Shown: piece after piece, positions 55,137 through 64,000 of the stretch
Position numbering within the stretch: position 1 is the stretch's first letter
Layout of the letters: the number at the start of each line of letters is the position of its first letter
Origin: Malus domestica
Lineage: Eukaryota; Streptophyta; Magnoliopsida; Rosales; Rosaceae
Direction: 5' to 3'
Length of the DNA: 64,000 bases
Assembly (NCBI RefSeq): GCF_042453785.1
Contig: NC_091673.1
Span: 10,077,501-10,141,500 of the forward strand
Made by a program: the position numbers and the translations under genes
The notes under the pieces: model-generated
The model's database searches: none
Told to the model about the DNA's origin: nothing
The model's input: only the letters and a program-made list of their open reading frames with translations

Positions 55137-55455
55137 AAGTAAGTGATGAGAGCCAAAGAGGATTGGAGCCGCTGAAACTGCAAAAGAAGCTAGCTTGGAT
55201 TTCATTTTCTACCCAGAATCCAGAAGGCCAATGTAAATGCCATTTTTGTAAGCCTTTTCACCCATTGAATTTTCTCTATTTGATTTTTCTTTTAGTATTT
55301 CTCAATTTTTATGAATTTATCAAAGGGTATTGGGTCTTAACCATTTCCTTTTAATTTTTCAGGTTGGTTTTTTTATTTATGTAGGGGAGTTGCAGGTGCC
55401 CATTTCAGATTCATAAGAAAAAGGAACCAGTTTTCTTTTCTGGATATATTGATTC

Positions 55456-57270
55456 ATGTAAGAAATTGCTTCTCTCAGCTCCCAACTAACATATCAATTT
55501 TGTTCAGTAAGAATGCCATGCTTAAAATTTTGTAGAAATGGTGTATGGGTCAATCCGAAATTTCGAATTTTACCTGATGGATGAACCCTTATACGACTGT
55601 TTCTTGGTAAATGCAATTGTTGGTTTTGCAAAGAACTGACCTTTATATTATAGCTCTATATGCGTGTAGATTTTCGGTTTTTCATTTTTCGTTCTCAAGG
55701 ATTTGGTTGGTTTAATTTGTCAATCCTTTGGAATATAGGGAATCTCTGCACCAGTGTATTATTCCTGGATTGCCTGATGATTTGGCATTGAGATGCTTGG
55801 CAATGGTGTCTCACGGGTACCATGGATTGCTCGAAACTGTCTCCAAGACGTGGAGAGATTTATTGCACAGCTCGGACTATGCCAACTATAAAGCTAGAGA
55901 AGAATGGTGCGGCAACTGGCTGTTTGTTCTTACAGAAGGATCTAACAATGAGTGGGTTGCTTATGATCCTGAAGCTGATAGGTGGCATCCTTTGCCAAAG
56001 ATTCCCACCGTTCATGGTGACTGGAAACACACTGGATTTTCAAGTATTAGTGTCTGCAACCAATTTTTCGTTATTGGAGGGTCCTATGCGCAGAATGATC
56101 CACCAGTTCCCCACAAAAAGCCTTTGATAACAAATGAGGTGATGCAGTTTGATCCGTTTAAGAAACAATGGACTAGTGTAGCAAGCATGATCACACCCCG
56201 TACTCATTTTGCATGTAGTGTTGTTTCTGATAAAATTTACGTTGCTGGGGGCCGCAACTTATCTTGCACCAGAGGGCTTGCTCTTGCCGAGGTTTATGAT
56301 CCAGTGGCTAATAAGTATGTTCCTATATTTGGCACTTCAAATATGTCTGAGAACTGATGTTACTATCACTGCTTCTTTCATATTTACATATGGAAAAGTT
56401 TTTCAGTCTTCATTTCTTGCTATACTATCTTTCGCTGTTTCTTTTTTAGCAAACTACATCAGTCTTCCTTGTGGTTTGGTAAATTACCGACTTTCCTTAT
56501 AGTTATCTTTACCGCTATTGTTTAAAGTGAGGCCCAACGGTATTAATAGCAGATAACATAATGTGTATGTGTGGATGCGTGTTTGTGATAATATTATAGC
56601 GAACTGATTCGATTGTGTTTCTTTCTTCTGTTGTCTTTCTTAATATGGTAATTCTTTACTGGAGTTATAACTGTTTGAAATTTTCAGATGGGAGGAGTTG
56701 CCTCCAATGCTTAATCCTCAGATGGACTGCTTAGGTTTATCATACAAGGGCAGATTTCATGTTCTCAGTGACCAAGTAGGCCTGCCGGACCAAAATACCT
56801 CCGAGGTTTTTACTCCATCCGAGGGAACATGGTGCACCGTGGAAGACATCTGGCCTTTTTCTAGGGCAATGCAATTTGCAGTTCAGGTGATCGGAGATAA
56901 TCGAATTTATACTGTTGTAGACTGGGGCGAGAGCTTGATTAAAACAAGGGATACTGAAAAGGGAGAGTGGTACAACATAGGCTCAGTTCCATCGGTGATT
57001 TTTCATGATCACCCTCGGCAGCTGGAGGCTTTTGGCTACGGTTTTGCTGCCTTAAGACACGAACTTTATGTTCTGGGAGGGAAGGCTCTCAAGTGGGAAC
57101 AATCTGGTGCCGGGAGGTTTGACATTGTGAAGCTGGGTGTGGTGAGGGTTTGCAACCCCTCGGTTAAGCCATTAAAATGGAGGGAAACTAAACCGATGAT
57201 TGGGTCAGCTCGTGGCACCGTTATAGGGTGTGCATCCATGGAAGAAGAATCTTCAGTTTTAACACGGTAA
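55456..57270 (+). CDS. F-box/kelch-repeat protein (At1g16250 type), start codon split by an intron
   Basis: Coding exons are 55456-55457 (the bases AT), 55739-56314 and 56688-57270, in total 1161 nt (386 aa). The main frame opens without an ATG after the acceptor AATATAG at 55738. The only good donor upstream is GATTCAT/GTAAGA at 55457, and joining AT to G gives ATG GAA TCT, that is MESLHQCIIPGLPDDLALRC. The F-box (about residues 8-48: LPDDLALRCLAMVSHGYHGL, VSKTWRDLL) should bind SKP1. Kelch units follow (WVAYDPEADRWHPLPKIP, FVIGGSY, MQFDPFKKQWTSVASM, IYVAGGRN, AEVYDPVANKWEELPPM, LYVLGGKAL), forming a substrate-binding propeller. The whole fits Arabidopsis At1g16250. The exact start should be treated as predicted. 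Confidence 0.88.
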
Positions 57271-58181
57271 AGTTGCATGCCGACAAGAAAAGCCTTGCCG
57301 GAAGAATGTATTCAAATTTGCCAAAGGAAGCTGCTTTGGCTTTGATTCTGTATTGCTACAAAACTGTGTACCACCAATGTGTTTTGAAACTATATAATTT
57401 AATTAAATTGAGATTTATTTTTTAACACAAATGATTATAAGTCAAAACAAGGTGATTACTGTTATGAAGTTGAAAACCTTATCAAACCAACACAAGGGAG
57501 AGTAACTACTTGAATTCACAATAAAAGTTAGTAAATACTTGAATTACGTAAATTTGAGTATGAGAAATATATTAAGCGGAATTAAAATTTACCCATCTGC
57601 ACCAAATTCAGAGGCTCTATATCTTACAAACGGAATAAAAATAAATCTTAGCCAGACTTGTGGTCAGGGAAAGACTGAAATACCTACGTGAGTGTTTTTG
57701 GCCTTAAAAAATGATAGATAACCGTATCTTATTACCAGTTGTCATTCTTTTCAAAAAAAAAAATCTCAATTTGACAAAATAATTGACATAATTAATAGAA
57801 CTATCCACGAGTCTGTTTTTGGAAAGAATAAAAAAACAGAAATATCCACGAGAAAGACGTTACTAAAAAATTAAAAATTAATTTCCAAATTTTCCACTTT
57901 AGACAACTTCTTGTTTGTTGGATTATTTAGACAAATTGAAAAGAGGTGTTTATTGGAAATAAATTATAAAAAAAAAATGCCAAAAGAAGGGAGCGCGAGA
58001 AGGAGTAGCCGGAGCAAGAAAAAATGCAAACGCCAGTGTTGCAAGATGGAAGTCATGCACTGAATCAAACGCCATCAACGCGCGGCAATCACTGCCCTTA
58101 AAATTCAAGATCCCACAAGAAACACAGAAACCAGCATCCCTTTTCTTCTTCTTCTTCTTTTTTCCTGCAATTACTTGCAAG
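57271..58181. other. Intergenic region between the F-box/kelch gene and PIGO
   Basis: 3' UTR of the F-box/kelch gene to about 57450, then AT-rich DNA, and the PIGO promoter and leader with a TTCTTC tract at about 58143-58160. The minus-strand ORF at 57950-58267 crosses the PIGO start and is a shadow. Confidence 0.5.
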
Positions 58182-61100
58182 ATGGGAAAACGAATATGGA
58201 TTCCCTGGGCGATCATGGTGCTCCACGTCGTCGCCATTCTCTTATTCACCAGAGGCTTTCTTCTCACCCGGACGGAGCTTCCATTTTACAGCAACTGCTC
58301 CGATGTTTCGCAGTCGCCTTGCTCCTACTCCGTTCCAGAAACCCAGAACCGAAACGACACCGTTGACCCGAATCAGCAGCGTTGCTGGAGCAAGCCTGCT
58401 GTTGGGCGCCTTGTAATCATCGTTTTCGACGCTCTCAGGTAAACCCCATTTCAAATTTATCAAATTTATCCAAGAAAATAATGTGGGCAATCTCAGTTTT
58501 GTTAATCTCTTTGCTTTTTTCAGGTTTGATTTTGTGGCTCCCAGTACTTTCTTTCAAGGTTAGCATTTTCAATTCTCACTCCATTAGTTGTTGCCTGCAA
58601 TGCGATTGCGATTGTAAAGTCGAGTGCTTGATAAATGTTGTTGCAGAATCAAAACCATGGATGGACAAATTAAAATTTGTTCAAGACATGGCAGCCAGAA
58701 ATGCGTCGTCTGCTCGGATTTTTAAAGCCATTGCTGATCCGCCAACGACGAGTTTGCAGCGTTTGAAGGTTAGCCTTTTCACTTGCTTGTTTGAAATTGC
58801 TAGAACTTCAAGATGGTTGCTTTGCACAATGCTTCATGCACCTTTTAAGTTTAGTCTTTCATGGATTATGATTCGATGTTCCATGCTTTTGTGTTTGCTT
58901 TTCTAGTCTAGCAGCAACGCATGCTTTGATATTCCGAATTTGGTGAATTTAGAGCCTGTTTGCTGGCCTCATGCCAAGGATGAATTTTAACTATATCAGT
59001 TGCTTACCTTCCAATGTTTTGTAGGGCCTGACAACCGGTGGATTGCCGACTTTTATTGATGTTGGGAACAGCTTTGGTGCTCCAGCAATAGTGGAAGATA
59101 ACTTGATACATCAGGTTGCTCTCCCCCTCCCTCTCTTTCTCTCTCCCCGCCATGATTTACCTGGCATAGTTATTCCTTTTTTCAAGTTTTAGAACTTATT
59201 GTCGTAAGTCTGAAATGGGGACCAACCTGCAGTTGGCTAAAAATGGAAAGCGAGTTGTAATGATGGGGGATGATACATGGACACAGTTGTTTCCTCGTCA
59301 TTTTGAAAAATCTTTTCCTTACCCCTCTTTCAATGTTAGAGATCTTGATACGGTATGCCTAACAAAAACATTTCAATTTTTAACCTTTTTCTTGAATTTA
59401 GTCGTATTTTGAATTTGATCATGGATTGAAGCAATTTGTCTTTCTGTTCCAGGTGGACAATGGCTGCATTGAGCACCTTCTTCCATTCTTGTACCAAGAA
59501 GATTGGGATGTTCTTATTGCACACTTTCTTGGTGTGGTATGGTTTGTGTGCTTGATTTTTTCAGTGATAAATAGATTTGGATATTGTGTCTATTGTCCCT
59601 CTCTGAAGAACTGCTCAAGTAACCAAGGGTTCCGTATGAGAAGCAGATTATGTTCTTCCACTGAAAGCTGTGCAGGCTCTATATAATTTATTTATTTATT
59701 TAAAACTATCTCAATTGTCAGGATCATGCTGGGCACATATTTGGGGTTGATTCTATGCAAATGATAGAAAAGTTGGAGCAATACAACAACGTCTTACTGG
59801 TAATTCTTCAAACTCACATATGGAAATTGCTTTTAGAAAGTATTCTTCATTGGATGCTTTGCTTCTATGGATATTTAATTATTGGTTACTTACTAGTTGG
59901 CTGTTACTTGGCTCCCTATGATAAATTACCCATTTTTTAATATTTTTTATGTGTTTTTTCCCTTTTCTTCCAAGATAAGTAATACAAGTATAATTTTGAA
60001 CCCCGAACACGTGGGAAATATTATTGAAAATATTTTCTTTCCCCAACTTTCTGAAACCTTTGGGTCATTGTTTCAAAGTATTGAATAGTTTTAGCCTTTT
60101 AGGAACATACATTTGCTTGGTGCCCTTTGTCTTGTTCACCTAATGCAATAGGTCTAGCCCTTTATCTATCCTTCCCTAATTTCCTCACAAACTGATCAGT
60201 TTGCTTTAGAAAGTAGTTGAAGCACTGGAGAGGCAGTCTGCGCCAGGGGGCTTACATGAGAATACTCTTTTGCTTGTGATGGGCGATCATGGTCAGACTG
60301 TGAATGGAGATCATGGTGGGGGGAGTTCTGAAGAGGTACGAATTAAATGTGTTTTTCTTAAACGTTTTTGTTTGTCTTTTTGTTTTACTCATGCTAACTC
60401 AATAAAACACAATGCAGGTTGAGACATCATTATTTGCTGTGAGCTTTAAGAATCCTCCATCTCCCATACCATCAGAGTTTGATACTTCATCTTGTGAACT
60501 TGATTTGGTACCCCCTCTCTCCCAAAGCACATATATATGCTTGTGGCTTATAAATTACGTAGAAATCGTCCACCTACGAATGAGTTAATTCCTTTGCCAC
60601 TCTTCTCTTATATTTTATGGAGGCTCAAGTTATTCCTTGAAAATGAAAAGAGAAACATTCAAAATGGTTGGACAAGTAAAACAGTTTAAATTTGCAAAAT
60701 CTAATTTTGCCTCTTACTTACAGGGATTGATGAAACTTGATTAGATAGGTCATAAAACTAATTTGTCTTTCAGACTCTCTATAGGGTAGGAGTCCTATAA
60801 GCCTTAAGAGAATTTTAAAGAAGGTCTCTATGTTCAAATGGCATTTTTAATTAGGTTTGTATGGGTCATAATAACTCATAAGTTAATTTTTTGTTCTGAA
60901 TAAATTATTTATTGTTTGGCTCCAGGATGGGAGGAATATTTGTGCAAGTACCATCCAGCAGGTTAGAATGGGTTAATATATTTGATTTGTGCGAGTTCCA
61001 TCCAGCAGGTTAGAATGGGTTAATATACTTGATTTTGTCTTACTTGCCAATCACCCATCCTAAGTCAAGTCACTCTCTGCAGCTTGACTTTGCGGTGACA

Positions 61101-64000
61101 ATATCAGCGCTGCTTGGTATCCCTTTTCCTTTTGGAAGGTGTAGTGTAAGCATCCTATCAATTTAATTTATGCCATTATGCATGCCATTGCTTATTGATT
61201 ATATTGATCATGACATGACTACCTCAGCTCCTTATTCTCTTCTACAATCAATAATACCATGGGCAAGCCACAAGCCGGTACTTGATGAAAATAAAATGAA
61301 ACATTCAGCGATCATGAAGTCAACATTTGTTTCCTTTATTTGAGCCAGTTCTTATATATGGACAACATTTGACCAGTTTGGTCATTTCCAGACCAAAAAA
61401 TAAAAAATAAAAGACCCTAAGGTAATCTATTGGATGAAGCTGCCACTGTAGCGCAAAATGCCATGCAAACTGGGCTTTTTGTTTTTATCTTTGTGTGAGG
61501 TCAAATGATCACGTGGTTGGATTATCTGGGTTTGTTATGCATTGTTATCATGGTAGTTGGTACTCAGTTTGTAACAGCATTGCACACTGAAAATGCATTT
61601 ACTTTCTGTCCAGTTGACAATGCCCGGTGATCCTTCTCAAAGCTTAACTAGCTTGAAAACTTGGATTTCTTATATCTATGTCGTCTTATATCTGTTTCAG
61701 TCCCGTTACCCGTATTGTGGAACAGCTTTCTGCATTTCCAATTTATTTTATGTAGATCTCACAATAATCAATGTACATTGGATAGTTCACCTCTATACCA
61801 CTGTGTCATACTTTAGCTTTTTGTTATATGCTAGCTGTTTCACATATATTGGTTTTCCTTTCAGTATTGGGCGTGTTAATCCTCAGCTTTATGCTTTAGG
61901 AGCTGGAACATGGAATTTTGAAGATAGTGTGGGCAATTCCCAAAATCAGTCAAAGTTGGAACAATGGATGTTGAATTATGCCAATGTACTCTGCACCAAT
62001 TCTTGGCAGGTATTACTTTAGCAGTTTATCTTATGTCAATGTACTGCATAAATTCTTAGATGAAAGCTTTAACCGTCCATCAGTTTATATTAAATAATTG
62101 TTGGATTCTTCTTGTTTAGGTAAAAAGATATATAGATATATATTCTGCTTTATCAGTTATTGGATTTTCCCATGAAGATTTGTTGCACATAGCAGACATG
62201 TATGCTAAAGCAGAGGAGAGATGGTCACATACTACAAAGAAGTTGCTGTCACATGAAAAGAAAAGCCACAATGAATTATTGCCTGCTCTTAAGAGGCAAA
62301 TTAATTTGTTTTCTGATTTCCTAGCAAGTGTTGCCGAACTTGCACGTTCTAAATGGACTGAGTTTAATTTAAAGATGATGGGTGCTGGACTTGGCATTAT
62401 GCTGATATCACTTCTTGTCCATTTCCTTGCAATTAAGAAAGTGAAGGAGGAATATGGTTTTTCTTTTACTTCATCTGGAGATTCTGGGATTTCCTTCAGT
62501 TTAATTTTTTCTTGTTTTATGGTGGTGATGCGTGCATGCAGCTTCCTCTCGAATAGTTTTATCTGTAAGTATTAGATACTGTTTATTTATGTATGGATGC
62601 ACAAAATCCATGGTTAATGCTCATGTTGGCAAACTAACTTTTACTCATTGTTTTTTTCTTTAATGCAAACCTTGTGAGCAGTGGAAGAAGGAAAAGTGGC
62701 ATGCTTTCTTTTGGCCACAACTGGACTAATTAAGATGCGATATTCAATCATGAAGAAGAAGATGATATTAGAAGTGAGTAGTTGTTTACCTCAGGTTTCT
62801 ATTACCGTGCCCTCACTCAAGGCCCCAATTCTTTTTAATCAAATATTGCGGAAATACTGTTACAAATTTGTTATTGTATTTCTGATAGAACCATATCAAA
62901 TATAGTTTCTTGTAATGATCATTTTTCGCTGATGTAATTGCAGGCATTTGTTTTCCTTCTTCTGATCACCATTTGCAGATTTACTATTGAAGTTGGATTG
63001 TCAAAGCAGGGTCCTAGTTCTGAAATTATTAATGCATATCCTTCATGGATGCTCAGGATCACTGCAGGGTTTCCAGTTTGGAATATTGTTGCTGAAGTTA
63101 TACCGGCAGTTTCCCTGATTTTATTGGCATTTTTGCTGCGCAAGGCCATTACTGGAAGCTCTTCTGAGGGGATTTGGAAGTATATTATCATGGGAACTAA
63201 TATAAGTTATATACTAATAGCAGTGCATTGGGCTTCAGAAAGTAACATATTCAATCTGGCCGAGGTGCTTAAGGGCATTGGAAGAAATTACATTCCTCGT
63301 CTGATATATGCCATTGGATTTGGACAATTGTTATTACTGGCATTTAATCAGCTTTTCAATAAGGGGAAATCCTCGGATTGCAGCAAAGTCTTATATATTA
63401 AAACAGTGGCCATGTTTTCTGCCTGGAGCTCAACAGTCATTCTTCTGTTGGGAAAGCAGGGGCCTTGGATTGCTTTAGCATTCATTATTGGAGGTGCGTG
63501 CTTTAGTTATTTATAGTGTCGGTGCTTTATTTTCTCTTGAATGGTTTGTTTTGGCCAATAAAATTTCCCTTGGTACTTTTGCATCCACCTTTTGGCCTTT
63601 GTTATATTATCCTTTTTTATTTCAATATTTGCTCTTTTTCTTAAAGTTTTGGTACCTGTAATAATTTTTCTTTTTACTTTTGACAGGTTATTGCATAATG
63701 AGGCTGGATAACATAGAGCTGGATGCCAAAGATGGAGGCAGTTGGAATACAATGCTTGATCCTATTCCTGTAACGCAGTGGAGCCTTTTTGCTGTGTGCC
63801 TGTTTTTCTGCACCGGTCATTGGTTTGTTGCTTGCTTCCTACTTTGTGACTTTCATGTTTTCTGATTTCTCTTATCAGCACACATTGCGTTAGTTTTGGA
63901 ATCGTTTTGGTTTGGTGCCTACAAAAATAACTTTTATGATTTAATTAAGAGTTGATTTCTATATTATATTTGCATTGTTTTCAACATTTTTCGCCCTCTT
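58182..64000 (+). CDS. PIGO: GPI ethanolamine phosphate transferase 3 (PIG-O), 5' part; gene continues beyond the window
   Basis: Sixteen exons are resolved: 58182-58438, 58524-58558, 58647-58768, 59025-59114, 59233-59352, 59453-59536, 59722-59799, 60210-60335, 60418-60507, 60926-60961, 61083-61138, 61865-62009, 62120-62564, 62682-62773, 62944-63493 and 63687-63822. All are in phase. PIG-O adds ethanolamine phosphate to the third mannose of the GPI precursor in the ER. An N-terminal membrane anchor ([20 protein letters not shown]) precedes the alkaline-phosphatase-like domain. Its metal-site motifs are visible: [36 protein letters not shown] (catalytic Thr), [31 protein letters not shown] and [17 protein letters not shown]. 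Several C-terminal membrane segments follow. The last exon seen ends FFCTGH plus a split Trp codon. It matches Arabidopsis At5g17250. Confidence 0.92.
60938..61031 (+). repeat. 47-bp tandem duplication across the PIGO exon 10 donor
   Basis: 60938-60984 and 60985-61031 are near-identical direct copies. Each contains CCATCCAGCAG/GTTAGAATGG, so the end of exon 10 and its splice donor exist twice. Only the first donor keeps the frame into exon 11. Confidence 0.85.

Overview
The window is plant nuclear DNA. It holds intron-rich genes with GT/AG splice sites, plastid- and mitochondrion-targeted proteins, and plant-specific families such as CHX antiporters and GT47 exostosins. The repeat families (a Tat-lineage Gypsy element with antisense ORFs, and foldback MITEs) and the protein sequences look like Rosaceae, probably apple or pear (Maleae). 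That placement is an inference from memory; no search was run.

Layout: (1) 0.6-12.4 kb is a compact run of conserved genes: RAD52-2 (+), a DUF1350 alpha/beta-hydrolase-like gene (-), a GT47 exostosin gene (+) and a UPF0664/WBP2-like gene (-). RAD52-2 and the DUF1350 gene are convergent, as I remember At5g47870 and At5g47860 to be in Arabidopsis. (2) 12.3-41.0 kb holds a direct duplication of about 4.8 kb. Unit A is 12331-17102 and unit B is 36281-41036. Each unit carries an intronless 302-codon gene encoding only the N-terminal part of a CUL1-like cullin. The duplication cut two host genes: unit A ends inside a copy of CHX18 exon 3, and unit B begins inside a copy of UPF0664 exon 1. The complete UPF0664 gene lies at the left edge and the complete CHX18 gene at the right edge. 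(3) The 19 kb between the units is almost entirely one old Copia element (17332-35664, with LTRs and TATAT target duplications). A Tat-lineage Gypsy element with antisense ORFs and three tandem arrays is nested inside it. (4) 40.6-49.7 kb carries four minus-strand loci: CHX18, plastid ribosomal protein L18, a 3' remnant of an RH50-like DEAD-box helicase, and the rhomboid gene RBL14. (5) 50171-53415 is a very young, small Copia element with identical LTRs. (6) 55.4-64 kb carries an F-box/kelch gene (+) and PIGO (+), which runs off the right edge.

The genes are mostly unrelated housekeeping functions: organelle DNA repair, plastid translation, GPI-anchor synthesis, cation transport and wall glycosylation. 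The one possible functional theme is SCF ubiquitin ligases, through the twin truncated CUL1-like genes and an F-box gene further along. Nothing here shows that they work together. The most unusual points are the cullin pair and their breakpoints, a possible 42-codon cassette exon in the DUF1350 gene, a start codon split by an intron, a GC-AG intron, a 47-bp duplication across a PIGO splice donor, and the antisense ORFs and repeat arrays of the Tat element.
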